DNA from: Phascolomyces articulosus
Lineage: Eukaryota; Mucoromycota; Mucoromycetes; Mucorales; Lichtheimiaceae
DNA: 64,000 nt
Assembly: GCA_025677815.1 (NCBI GenBank)
Contig: JAIXMP010000029.1
Coordinates: forward strand, 496,001 to 560,000
Direction of reading: 5' to 3'
Both the position numbers and the translations under genes were made by a program. Positions 36,012 to 48,529 of the stretch are shown here, in pieces. Under the pieces are notes generated by a model that ran no database searches, was not told the origin of the DNA, and saw nothing but the letters and a program-made list of their open reading frames with translations. How positions within the stretch are numbered: the first letter of the stretch is position 1; every line of letters starts with the position of its first letter.

Positions 36012-37046
36012 ATACATTTTCATTCGATTAATTTTCTTTTTCGACGATGATCGCGATCGCGAATTTTGGATTCGATCATATGCTCGACCATAAGATCGAT
36101 CTCTATCATGGTTTTTTTTTGAAAAAAAGATCGACAAAAGATGATGGTAGTATTATAAAGATCTTTTGATATAACCACACTACGCTAATTCAATGCCAAG
36201 GTATATATGTAAAAGTTGAATAGAGTCCTGAATTAGACATGATCTTACAATGAAAAACATATGCCATGGGTGTTTTTATGGTAATGAATTTTATTATTGT
36301 TCATCTGATTGTTCCTTTTTGTAACCATCTTTTTTTTTGGTCACTTTTTTTCACACCACTGTTTAACTCTCATAATAATAATATTAATATAGACAGCTCT
36401 ATCTGTATTATTTTATATAAACTCGGGTTCATCTATTTTTAATATAGGGGTATGAGTAGAAATGATAAAGAAGTATCCTTAGCTATGAGTGATATAGCAG
36501 GCCTAAAGAAATAATAAATGATTTTTTTTTATTTGTTGTCTCATGATAATGTACAAAAAAAGAATAACTTCTTTTTGTTTCTTTCAATGCAAGGAGTGTT
36601 AAACTTTAAATTTTTGTGTACGATGCTAAAAAAAATAATAATTAATCAATAGTTGATGGAATATATATATATAAGACGGGCCTTTGAAATGGGATAAAGA
36701 AGTATGAGAGGCAAGAAGCCTTGGATTCTTTTTTACAGGTGGACGAATCGCAGACGAAATTAGGGTTCATATACGTAAACTGACCATATGAAACCAGAAG
36801 GTCGGTGATGTTTTTTCCTTTTATTTACATTTTGAAAAACTTCCATGGCACCCAAAGTCCGATATGGAAGAAAATCCTGAGAAAGAATCGTCGGCTGTTT
36901 GTGCCACCCAAGTGTATATCGCTTTCCAGGAGAAAACACATGTATATTTTTCACTATGTAGGATAACGCCACCACACTATTTCATATATATATAGATAGA
37001 TAGACAAAAGACACACATAATTCACATTCAAAAAAAAAGTATATCC
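36012..37046. other. 1.0 kb intergenic region
   Basis: Between U6 and F-box copy B. Bases 36041-36110 are rich in GATC/CGATCG palindromes and in the minus direction encode a short Arg/Ser/Asp-rich string, probably by chance. The rest is AT-rich, with TATATA runs at about 36660-36672 and 36985-36999 near the next gene. No supported gene. Confidence 0.45.
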
Positions 37047-38424
37047 ATGGCTCAATCACAATCACAGTTTACTCCTCCATTAAATATAACCAATATTGAA
37101 CTTTTACGAGACATTGAACGAGCTAGTGAACAAGGCAATCATGACGTGGTGATTGATAGAACGACTTCGGCATTAGCCATGAGTGCTGCTCATGTGGATC
37201 GTAATCGACCTACCACTCGACGATTATATCAATTGCGAGCCATGGCGTATGGCAACAAGCGACAATTTACAGACGCATTTCGTGATGTTCATATTATTAT
37301 CGAACAAGCCCCTCATTTACCGGAAGGCTATTTATGTGCAAGCAACCTTTATTTGATGCAACAAGAATATGATGGATCAACGGGGATCGTGGAAGCCATG
37401 AAAGTGATTAACAAAGGGTTGGACCAAACCACCCATCATCCCGAGTTACAAAAAGTGGCAGATACTCTATTATTACGGGAGTCCACACAGATGGTCGAAC
37501 GTCATCAACGCCGTTTTGATATCATGACGCATTTACCTGTGGAAATTACGGATCATATATTTGCTTATTTGTTGGATCTACTCTTACTTCATAATGAGGA
37601 TGATAATAACATGTTGCTTTCTTCAATTCTCAATGTCTCCAGGGCATGGCGTGCCAGAGTTTTGGGATGTTCGATTATTTGGACCAATATTAATACCAAA
37701 AGTTTCAATAATAGCAACACCATCAATAATAGAAGACTTTCTCGTGATATTTCGGCCGACCTTCCTCCAGTGCCTCCCAATCGAAACTTGTATCTCTTTT
37801 GTAATATCATGCCCATGATTGGTTCTTTTATCAAGGTGTTGGAATTGCATGTCAATCCAGACAACAAATTATATACTACGTTTGTCAAGCATGCAAAGAA
37901 AGGTGTATTTAGTAATTTGCAAGCACTCAACATCCAATGTAAAGTATCATTTTAGGTAAAAAGGAAAAGAGAAAAAATGTTGGGGAAGGGAAAAATGACT
38001 GGATCTTATCTCATCTTATTTCTCCATGTTTATTTGGTTATAGCACCACGGCTGGATGTTTGGAATTTACAACGATCGAATGCGAATTCCATGTTGGGTG
38101 TATTACAACGGATTGGACCCCAATTGACAGATCTCAAGTTCAACAGTGATAATAATGGGAATAATATTTTACCTTGTATTTTTACAGTCTTATCACTTTG
38201 TCCAAATTTGAAAAAATTGGCGATCCAAACGGTGAGAATGATTTCCAATACTGTCTCTACTAGTAATACACTTTCCTCTATCCCACCCAACACATTACAT
38301 CAATTAAACAGTCAATGTTCGACATGTCCTCCACCTTCAAGTACATTGCATCCTTCGGATGCTACTACGGTTCCTAATGCAGCATCAAACGCAAGAAGAC
38401 TTTCAGCTAGCATGAACTCGATGC

Positions 38425-38489
<65 letters not shown>

Positions 38490-39797
38490 ACGGGAGTAGG
38501 ATTGGAAAGGTTATGTTTACGAAGTGATCATATTGAAAATAATGCCTTGGAACGTGTGCTTCGTCATTGTACGGAATTGCAACACCTTCATGTTCATGGA
38601 CAACTTCAAAACCAAGAAGATGTTGCTCGGATGCTTCAACAGTATTGTCCAAGACTACGTCTTTTCAATTTCAATAGTCCAATTGGTATTGATGATAATA
38701 ATGATATTGATTATGATTATGAACAACAACAGCAGCAACAGCAACAGCAGATGTATGGTCATCAGCATCATCACCAGCAACATGTGAATGGGAATGGGAA
38801 TGAATCAACCATGGATGTTGATGAATTTGGAATACGCCATTTATATTTGTCCCACGAATCAGTTTCCATTGGAACCAAATTATTGTTATTGACTAATTAC
38901 TGTAATACATTGGTTACATTGGATTTGTTAATTATGACGGTTCCATCTTTCCGAGGAGAAGAACAACAAGAGGCCATGGAGGCTATGAAGCAACTCGTAT
39001 TTCCATCTTTACGTAAATTATCCATCGAAGTACAACGAAGTACGGGGGATACAGCAGCGCATATGATTGTACGATGTCCCATGCTTCAAGAAATCACCGT
39101 GAATATCCGTAATGCAGAATTGGCCCATCCTACCCTGACAGCCATTTCATCCACTTATTTACCTCATTTACAACAATTGGATATCCGATCACGTACCAAT
39201 ATGGAAGATATGAGTGAACGATTGACGGCTTTATTGGAATCTTATCATCATCACGCATTCAGCAATACCATGGATCTATCACCTTCCTCACCCTCGTCTT
39301 CTTCATCCACTTCATCTTCCTCCTCATACCAACTCCGAAAAATATCCCTTACCGAATTTATGGTTCCCAATGAATCCAATGTATTAACCACACTCGCCAG
39401 TCTACCTGGTTTACACAGCATTGAATTATCGGGTATGATTATTTCCAAAGAATCGATGGATGCCTTTGTCAACACATTAAAATATAACAATAACAACGGA
39501 CCCTCCTCCCTGGAAGAAGTATGCATCAATAGTTTACCCAAAGATTCTGTGACGGATGGTATGATTGATGTGCTTTGTTCACTTCCATCCTTGAAAACAT
39601 TAAAATTATTACGCGTATTGAAGATTACGGATCAATGTTTGACATATTTTGTCAAGGCAGCACCACGATTACAACTTTTAGTGATTCAACAATGCCATTT
39701 AATTACACAAGAAACAATTGATCAAGTCAAGAAAAAAGGAATTCAACATGTGGAATATATTCCAATGAAAGGTCCAGCAGGATTAAGAATGCGTTAA
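37047..39797 (+). CDS. TPR / F-box / leucine-rich repeat protein, Dia2/Pof3-like (copy B)
   Basis: Paralogue of the gene at 25640. Two exons (37047-37938, 38044-39797) give 881 residues, with the single intron at the equivalent position and the same phase. TPR-like repeats ('RRLYQLRAMAYGNKRQFTDA', 'PEGYLCASNLYLMQQEYDGS') precede an F-box ('ILNVSRAWRARVLGCSIIWT', preceded by 'HLPVEITDHIFAYL') and LRRs ('LERVLRHCTELQHLHVHG', 'LDLLIMTVPSF', 'LKTLKLLRVLKITDQCLTYF'). It is longer than copy A because of low-complexity inserts: about 22 consecutive His (38422-38489), a Gln run near 38723-38750, and a Ser run near 39285-39328. Presumed SCF ubiquitin-ligase adaptor; substrate unknown. Confidence 0.85.
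38422..38489 (+). repeat. in-frame (CAT)n repeat coding polyhistidine
   Basis: Trinucleotide run of CAT/CAC encoding about 22 histidines in the LRR region of F-box copy B. Copy A has no such run, so it expanded after the duplication or was lost in A. Length may vary between strains. Confidence 0.85.
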
Positions 39798-41697
39798 TTA
39801 GGACTTTATCATTTTTATCATTTATCAATATCATACATACTTAATCTCTCTATTTTTCATCATCCATTTCTCATAATGCTCTTTTTCCATTTTCTTAAAA
39901 AAAAAGTACACCCTATATTATGCCTATTTATACCTTATTTTTATATTCTTCTTCCTATGATTCGATCCAATAAAAACACACACACGCACACACACAGCAC
40001 ATATTTTTTTTATGATATTCTCTTGATCCACTTTGTTGAATGATGGGTTTGACATGATCATTGTCACTTTATGATGACAGTTATATATATATATAATCAA
40101 TTATTCTGTTCCTGGAATAGTGGGGATCACGCTCGTATAATATAAAATAGGAGGGATAGAAAACTCATATTTTTCGTTGTGGCTTCATAAAGAACGATTG
40201 ATGAATAAAAGAGTTTATTAAATCGTGATGGTAACACGTAAACTATGTTAACGTATATCATTCTTTTTGGTAGTACCGAATTTTAAACATGTGAAAATCT
40301 TTCATAAAGTGATCGATTCTTCATTGTTGATTTTCATTTTTTTTTTTTGATTCTGTCAAGAATCAAAGACGCATAGATTTCGGTCACTCAATGTGGATTT
40401 AGCAACTTTTAGACTCATTTTTTTAGGGGATCTATTGTCATTATTATTGTTATTATTATCAGAAAAATAAAAGGAAAGATCGATTCACAACACTATTTAT
40501 TAATATTATTAATATTATTATTATTATTATCACATAGAAAGATAGATGGAAATGATGGATACTATGATAAGATATGAATATGAAAAAAAGGACCCCTACT
40601 CATGATATAAAAATTAGGGAGAAGGATGGTAAGTGTTATAGGAGCATAAAAAGAATTAGATATACATATGAATGGGGGTTATATATAAATATATAAGCTT
40701 CAACAAACCCAATGCTGTTATACATATCTTTTCCCCTTTCTCTTTCTCATATTTATGATGGGTAACGAACGACCCTGAGAGAATTTGCCATCCAACAATC
40801 ATGGACTATTTTGTTGTTGCTTATGAATATAGCCCCTTTTTTTTCTTTTTCTGCTATTGGTTACTAGGTAGAATAACAAATTAGTTGCCATGGTAACAAA
40901 TATTGGTTGCTATGTTAAAACAGTTTGTTGCCATGGTGATTAAAACTTTGGTTGCCATGGTAGCACTTACTCGATACAAAGGGATATATGTACAAAATAA
41001 AGGTTTCAGGAGCTTAAAAAGACGATGCATGTTTTTGACGAGTTCATATTATCATGAACGTGTTTTATGTGTCTGTATCCGAGGTTTTTTTTAGAGTGTG
41101 GCTTACTGCCTTAATATAGTGAAAGGGAGGCACGGACCAAAAAAACATATTCATGTTGTTTTGGGGGCGTATTATTATCTATAACTCATAGTTTGACATG
41201 AAACCTTTTTTTTGTTTTATTTTTTCATTCATTGTCATGGTTTCTATCGTTCATTCCAATTTTCTTGACATTTGTTTATAATATTTTGACATTGGACTTA
41301 ATTTCTTTCGCCTATTTATTAAATATATAAAAGTAAAAGGGGTGGTGTGATGATAATTAGAAAGGAGATAGACTGACTTTATTCTTTTTTCACCCCCTCT
41401 TTTGGACTATTTAAATTTTCCCCTTGCAGCAGATAAATGTATAGTCTCTTATGGCTGTAAGTCTTTATCATAGTAAGTACTAGTACTAGAAATAGTAGTA
41501 GTAAAAATATATAAGTAAACTCTTCTATATAAAAAAGCTGTCGATCTCAAAAAAAAATTACCCCTATTTTATTTTATTTTATTTTCTTTCTCCCTCTTTT
41601 TTTTGTTCCTATTTTTTCATCCATCATCATCTTTTTCTTTCTTTCTTTCCTTTCAATTCTTCTTTCTTGTAATATAATTATCATTATTGTTTAGTAC
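39798..41697. other. 1.9 kb intergenic region with an X-box cluster
   Basis: 3' flank of F-box copy B and long upstream region of the Pumilio gene. It contains an (AC)n run (39977-39999), TTA/ATT microsatellites (40440-40460, 40497-40530), many A/T runs, the four-site X-box array at 40884-40964 and a CT-rich leader (41580-41660). No gene seen. Confidence 0.5.
40884..40964 (+). promoter_or_regulatory. array of four X-box (RFX-type) motifs
   Basis: Four 14-base sites: GTTGCCATGGTAAC (40884-40897, a perfect match to the palindromic RFX X-box), GTTGCTATGTTAAA (40906-40919, degenerate), GTTGCCATGGTGAT (40927-40940) and GTTGCCATGGTAGC (40951-40964). Start-to-start distances of 22, 21 and 24 bases put them at roughly two-turn spacing, broadly on one DNA face. 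RFX-family factors (Crt1/Rfx1, Sak1) bind such sites in fungi, often as repressors. The nearest gene downstream is the Pumilio gene, about 770 bases away. The function is inferred. Confidence 0.65.

Positions 41698-41733
<36 letters not shown>
41698..41733 (+). repeat. (TAT)n microsatellite in the 5' leader
   Basis: Twelve TAT/ATT units end directly at the Pumilio start codon, so the whole run lies in the 5' UTR. Short, AU-only leaders are weakly structured. Length polymorphism is likely. Confidence 0.8.
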
Positions 41734-41735
<2 letters not shown>

Positions 41736-44700
41736 GGATTCAACTGAAAAGCAAAGAACTTTGTTTGATTCAACCAATAATTTGTACAACCAAAGTGGAT
41801 CCTCCACCACTTCATCATCAGCTGTTCATCCACTTCATGAAATACGTCGTCCATCACCTTCTGATACCATGTCACAAACTTCCAATACCAATGACGAAGA
41901 AGAATCAGGCCTTTGTTCCGTCTTTGAAAAATTAAAAACAGAAGAACAAAGAAGGTAAAATAAATCTACCTATTTTTTGACGCTACTTTTTTTCATGTGT
42001 CAAAAAATACTTATATACATTATAGAAATTCTTCACCAGGTGTAAAACATACAGTCGTAGACGAAAATAGGGTCAAGACGCCAGTACATCGATCCATGAG
42101 TGTCGATGTGGGATCAGTTCATCACCCAAAATTACCTTCTTCTGCTTCTTCTTCCACTACCACAAGAGCAAGTACAAATAGTAATAATAATAATGGAAAT
42201 AATAGTAATACACCTACTTCAGCAACTATTCATAATCTCCTTTCCAAGAATCTCCTCTTTGATGGCGATCCTCATAAATCAAATGGTAAAATGGTCTATC
42301 CTTTTCTCTTTTCTTTTTCTCACTCCTCCTTTTTTTTCTTTCCTTTTTCTGTTTATCAAATGTGTATCCCATATGACAAAAATAATATGTTCGAAAAAAA
42401 AAAATCTTAAAAAAAATTCCCAACCATTTATTTTTGCATAAAATTAATAGATATGTTTCCAACAGCTCCTCGAAACGATCCTTATTTTCGTAGATATGCC
42501 TCTTCCACCGAAAAATTGCCATCACCTCTTGTGAATAAGGATAATTCAAGTGCGGCTGCTGCTGCAGCTGCTGCAAGTTATAATGGATTGGTAAATATTA
42601 ATCAATTGACAAAAAGTCATTAGTTTGGGGTATTGGATTATACATGTATCTAAATGATTTGAATGGGATTTGGATCGGGGTTTATTTATTAATAATTATT
42701 TTTTTTTAGTTTCCATCCTCATCAGCACTTGATTTAGCATCCTCCCTTCGTCGTAACTCTGCTCGGCAAAATAGAAGTGTGGAATCCCTGAGGAGCAAGT
42801 CCTGGGCACAGTATTTGGAGAATGCGGATGTTGCGCCCTTTGAGGATTCTTCACTCCCTAATGCACGTGCTCAAGCTGCTTTTTATGGTCAACCGAGAAG
42901 ATTCTCTTATGGTTGTTGGCCACCTACAACAGCAGGAGCAACAGGGGATTCATCATCAGCAACAAAACAACCTTATTTACACAATATGAAATTTAAAAAT
43001 CATCATAATCATCCTAATAATAATCGATTAACTGCTTCTCAATCTTATTCGGATTTACATGGTGCTGCATTACGTTCTTATTATCAACAAAGTCATCATC
43101 CTCATCAAGTACCCTCATCCTCTTCGCATCCAACTACACCTAATACAACATCAACTAATTCTATGCATGACGCGTTTGCTGCTGCAGCAGCAGCCGCTGC
43201 TAGTACAAATGAAGATATATCAGGTGTTCCATGTCCACATTATCATCAATTTGGTTTTTGCATGTTGGAAGATCAATGTCCTTATGCACATGCATTGGAT
43301 CACGAACAATTACAACCACCTTCTTCTCCTCAATTATCCGGTATGCCTGCTTTACCCTTTTATCATCCATCCTCCATTTATCATCAATATTCCATGCTTC
43401 ATAATTTAGCATCTCCTTCTCCCCACCATTTCAAATCCAACAATAACAACAACAATAATAATAATTTGATTCCTCCTCAACATCCTTATTCTCCTCATCC
43501 ACTTCATCCATCTTCTACTTCTCCTTCCTCTTCCACTTCTACACAACCACAAAGATTGGATGCTACTTCAGCTGCTGCCGCTGCTGCTGTAGCTGCCGCT
43601 GCTGTCAATGGTACTAATACAACAACAACGGGCAATAGTACAACAGGATCCACTTCAACCACCACCACTTCTACTCGACCATTGAGTCGTCGTGGCAGCC
43701 CAGCCACTTCTTCCAGTAGTGTTCCTTCTGAGGAACAAAATCGATTTGCAGGGGCTAAATTGGAAGATTTTCGAGGCAAAATTTATGAACTTTGCAAGGA
43801 TCAAAATGGATGTCGATTTTTACAAAAGAAATTGGAAGAACCGGATCGACATCAATTACATCTTATTTTTGATGAAGTTCAACCTCATTTTGTGGAATTA
43901 ATGACAGGTAAAAAGAACAATTGGAGGACAGAAAAAAGAGGGAAGCAGGAGCTCTTTTTGCATTTTGCCAAAAAAGGAATATCTTTATTCACAATTTTTT
44001 CATGATAGAACCCTTTGGTAATTATTTATGCCAAAAGCTCATTGAACATTGTGATGATAGTCAACGAGATATTTTGGTGGATACGGTGGCACCTGATTTG
44101 TTAAAGATTTCATTGAATATGCATGGAACAAGAGCAGTTCAGCGATTTATTGAGTTTTTATCTACACCTCAGCAGGTAAAATATATATTTATATCTTTTA
44201 TATATCTATCCCATCTATCACATGGAGATTAAAGAGGAAAGAGAGATATTCATTGTTATTTTTTATTTATTTATTTTAGATTCATGCAGTGACTGTCGCA
44301 TTAAATCCAAATGTAGTCACCTTAATCAAAGATTTGAATGGAAATCATGTGATCCAAAAATGTCTTCATCGCTTATCCGCTGAACATAAACAATTCATTT
44401 ATGATGCTGTGAGTGAACATTGTATTCAAGTCGCTACGCATCGTCATGGTTGTTGTGTCCTTCAACGATGTATTGATTATGCCTCGGAAGCTCAGAAGGT
44501 ATAATATAACAACTTTTTATAATGATGGGGATATCCATTTCATTTCATTTCATTGATTTACCTTCTATATATTATATTAGAATCAACTTGTCAAAGTGAT
44601 CACATGGCATGCTTTACCATTGGTACAAGATCCATTTGGTAATTATGTGGTTCAATATGTCTTGGATTTAGGTGATATTACTTATACCGATACGTTGGTG

Positions 44701-45337
44701 CGTTGTTTCCTTGAACATGTGTGTGATTTGAGTGTACAAAAGTTTAGTTCCAATGTCATCGAAAAGGTACATTTACAATTATTATCTGAAACACGATTTG
44801 AAATCAAAATAAATGATATTCTAAGTACCGAAATTCAATATTATTTTAGTGTATTCGAGTCGCAGAACCAGAAACCCGTCGAATGTTAGTAGCTGAGCTA
44901 CTCAATGAATCCAATATTGAAAAATTACTTCGTGATTCATTTGCCAATTATGTTGTACAAACATGTCTAGAATACGCCGATCAAGATCAACGTGTGCAGG
45001 TTTGTTTTTTTTTATTGATGTATATTACTAGGTGATAATGATAATGATTATGATAGCTAATAAGAATTTCACATCATTCTAATAGTTAGTAGAATATATT
45101 CGTCCCTTGTTACCTTCAATTCGAAGTACACCTTATGGTAAAAGAATCCATAGTAAAATTCAACGAGAACAACAACCACAACAAGGTCGTCAACGAGGTG
45201 TTCGGCAACATCAAAGCCTTGGTTCATTACGTTATGGTAATAATAATTCTTTTGGATACCAAAACGGAGAGGGATCACTTGCTTTTGGACTTCCATTGAT
45301 TGGGAATAGCAGTGATCCACTCTATCCATACCCATAA
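41734..45337 (+). CDS. Pumilio (PUF) RNA-binding protein with CCCH zinc finger
   Basis: Post-transcriptional regulator expected to bind mRNA 3' UTRs. Nine exons (41734-41954, 42026-42285, 42451-42590, 42710-43907, 44009-44175, 44280-44498, 44581-44766, 44850-44999, 45086-45337) keep phase and give 930 residues. The N-terminal 550 residues are low complexity (Ser, Asn, Thr, Ala, His runs) and contain one CCCH finger, C382-x8-C391-x5-C397-x3-H401 ('CPHYHQFGFCMLEDQCPYAH'). PUF repeats fill about 555-885, recognisable by 'QNGCRFLQKKL', 'PFGNYLCQKLIEHC', 'HGTRAVQRFIEF', 'LNGNHVIQKCLHRL', 'HGCCVLQRCIDY', 'PFGNYVVQYVLDL', 'FSSNVIEKCI' and 'FANYVVQTCLEYA', i.e. eight repeats as in classical Puf proteins. 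The base-contacting NxxQ and SxxE residues are present. X-boxes lie upstream. Confidence 0.92.
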
Positions 45338-45850
45338 AACAATATTACATTACAAATTATATATTTTACTATTATTTGGTTTCTTTTTATATTCCCATTT
45401 TCTTCTTTTCCCCACTTCTTCTTTTGTTGTAAAAAGGGCGTCTTTTTCCTCCTTGACTTGTTTTTTATTCCTCCTTGCATTCCATTTCAAAAAGGTGTGT
45501 AATTTTATATATCTTTAGAAGATATAAAACACAGAAGAGGTGTCATGAGGAGGTATATTGTTACTTTTAATTATTCATTTTTCATTTTTTGTTGTTGTTT
45601 TCTTTTGATTAATTTATTTTGCCTTTTTTCTTTTTTGTTTTTTTTGATGCCATATTTTTCTCCAAACAATGTACTTAAAAATACATGAAGTTTATAATAT
45701 AATTTGCGTTTTTTATTTATTTATTTATTCCAAAAAAAAAATAACAGTATAACTGTGTGATATATATAGAAAAGATATCCATAGGAATAAGAGGGTCAAC
45801 TAATTAGAATAATACATCATGATGATAAAGTACTTCAGGTCCTACTTGAT
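45338..45850. other. 513-base tail-to-tail spacer
   Basis: 3' flanks of the Pumilio gene and the fatty alcohol oxidase. T-rich on the plus strand, with runs at 45570-45645. Nothing else recognised. Confidence 0.5.
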
Positions 45851-48529
45851 TTATAGATGAGCAGAAGCTCTTCTGGAGGATTTGATAATATTGGAGGAAA
45901 CATGTAATGCACATGCTTCAATAGTCACCATTGGATTCACACCACTGGCCGTTGGGAATAAAGAAGCATCAGCAACATATAAATCCTTCACATCCCATGT
46001 TTCACCTGTGGGTTTAGTAGCTGAAATCTTGGGAGAAATACCAAGACGACTATTATGTATAGATTAGTATAGAAATATAACAACCGTTCGAAAGTGTATA
46101 AAAGGGAGAAATACATTACCATGACCCCATTTGATGTGCACTACCAAACAAATTCATTCCATTATCAGGTAATCCATATTTAATTGATTTCGCTCTCCAT
46201 TCAGTAAATCGAGGATTATCTGAACGAATTTCTTCATTCTTTTCAAATACAAATGGATCAATACCCAATTGCATTGTATGAATTTCACGCGCTCCAGCAG
46301 CAGCCAAAATCATAGTGGCTCGATCCACACCTATTTCCAAAGCACGACGATCTCCCTTGGATAGTTGATAATCAAAAACAATATCACCGTTTTCATTGTA
46401 TTGCACAGTACCTTCTGAGTCCTTTTCTCGAGCAAGAATGACCAAGGGAGTAAAATGACGATAATTCAAGATATTTCGTTTATGTTGTACCGAGCCACGC
46501 CATGGCATGATAGCTGAAAATAATCCAAGATGAGCTGTAGGAACTTCGATTTTGGCACCGTATCCATCACCCGCTGCATTTTCGGCTACATTGCTTACCT
46601 AATTATGTACCTACTTTTATTAGTATACTACTATTTCTACTTGTACCATTGATCCACCCAATGAAAAAACAATAATAATAACCGTTGTAAGAATAGAACC
46701 ATGATACATTTCAATTGGTTGATCAAAGACACCATAAACAAATGTACAAGGATGAATACGTAAATGTCGTCCAATATTCTTGTTGGTTAATCCACTATCC
46801 AATAAAAGACCTGGGGTATTCATGGATCCAGCTGAAACCACCACACAATCACTATAAATCTTGACTCGTTTCGTACCATGGACAATACATTCTACACCTA
46901 TAGCTTTCTTATCTTTGACAAGCACACGAAGAACTCGTGTACGATCCAAAAATTTAGCTCCCTTTTGATGAGCATCGCGTAACCAAGTATTCATGGTACC
47001 ATTCTTGATACCATCTCGACAACCATAAAAACAAAAGTTACATTCATGAGATTGACCACCTGTATTTTGTGGCACATCAGCAACATGATAACCTAGTTTT
47101 CTTTTTTTTTTTTGGTTTGTATATAGAACGTGGTGTGTAAGAGAGAAAGTGTGGGGTAAAAAATAAAGGTGAGAAAATGACATGAAATCACTTTATTTCC
47201 GAGGGGGAAAAATCATTTATATACAAAAATAGAAATGTAACTTACTGGCATCCTTCGATTAATAGTTGGTTTGGTTTATTATGTTGAATACCAGATGCAG
47301 TAGCTCCAATACGTTCGTACACACGATCAAGGTCTTTGGAAAACTAGAATAATGATGATAAATTTTCTTTATATATATATATATATATCATGAAATGAAA
47401 AAATGGTATATTTTTTTTTACCTGTGGGGAATTGAAATGGGAAAGGCCAAATTTTTTACACCATTCTTCACGCACAAAGTGTTGAGGCTATATAGTAATA
47501 TAAAAAATGATGACTGATATGAGAAATCTTACACTTGCTATGTTATACTCCAATACAAGGTCATGGGGGGATTTTCGGACACTCTATTATGGACTGATAA
47601 AATTGTATAGTTTTTACCTTTAATGACGCAGACCAGTTTACAGTGGTACCACCACCAAAAGTAGATCCACAAAAAACTTGTGCTACACCATTTTCACTCA
47701 TCAAGAACGATTGATTTTCGATTAAATTTTGAATGCCTGTATCTTCGGTCCATTGGAATTCACTTTCATGATAATAAGTGCCTTTTTCAATCACCAGGAC
47801 AGATTGTCCAGCCGCTGTGAGTTCTGCAGCAGTAACCCCTGTTTTTATTTGTTAATATGATCAGCATTCACAATACCCGAAATTTATCTCTCCTTTTTTT
47901 TTTTTTTTTTTACCTCCACCAGCACCGCTGCCTACAATAATAGTATCAAATCGAGGCAACCTCTCAGTCTCTTCCAACGTCACCATAGGCAATCGTTCAG
48001 TGACATTGACAGGCTGATGATCATGGTGTGAACGTACAGGATCTCGACCGAGATACCCATTTGGAATAGTAGCATAAGCTGGACAAGATGGATCACGATA
48101 AATGGCATTCATACATAAAGTTGTAAATGTCGAATACAATGTCTTTAATGGGGACAAAATAGTCGCATTTTTCCAACGTAACAAGACCAGTTCTCGTTCT
48201 TTTCGTGTCAAATCAGTGAATTTTTTATAATGCCCGGTCAATAAAAATGTGCCCGCGGCTGTGTCCAATAAATTCAACATGGTTTGGACTTGTTCTTGTT
48301 GATCTGGACGAAATTGCTCAAAGAGTCGAGCAATATGTTCCACATAGGATGATCCGGAGCATTGGAGATAGTGGGTGGTGGTGTGGGAGGGTATAGAAGT
48401 GGTATCCATGATGGGTTTATAATGTTTGTTGTTTCCAAATAGTTGAGCTTGTTCTTGTTCATTTAATGGAGCGACAACTGCGTCGGCAATGGAAGCAAGT
48501 ACTCGTTTTTGTTCATTCGTGAATACCAT
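45851..48529 (-). CDS. long-chain fatty alcohol oxidase (GMC oxidoreductase)
   Basis: FAD enzyme expected to oxidise long-chain alcohols to aldehydes with O2 (omega-oxidation), probably membrane- or peroxisome-associated. Seven minus-strand exons (48529-47914, 47838-47618, 47487-47422, 47343-47246, 47100-46683, 46598-46120, 46049-45851) join in phase to 698 residues, the usual length of FAO proteins. The N-terminal ~190 residues ('LASIADAVVAPL' onward) are the FAO-specific extension. The FAD site is 'TIIVGSGAGGGVTAAELTAA'; 'GSTFGGGTTVNWSASLK' and 'CFYGCRDGIKNGTMNTWL' are GMC motifs; 'GSAHQMGSCRLG' and 'YVADASLFPTASGVNPMVTI' are the C-terminal catalytic block. The intron after 46683 uses GTTATT as donor and the exon at 47100 an A-rich acceptor, both chosen because they keep frame and family motifs. 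Confidence 0.92.

Noticed and set aside
35940..36137. Arg/Ser-rich minus-strand frame resembling an SR-protein tail
   Set aside because: Overlaps the U6 gene and arises from GATCG palindromes; no start exon or splice partner.
38407..38652. Poly-Asp frame antisense to F-box copy B
   Set aside because: Mirror of the CAT repeat coding polyhistidine.
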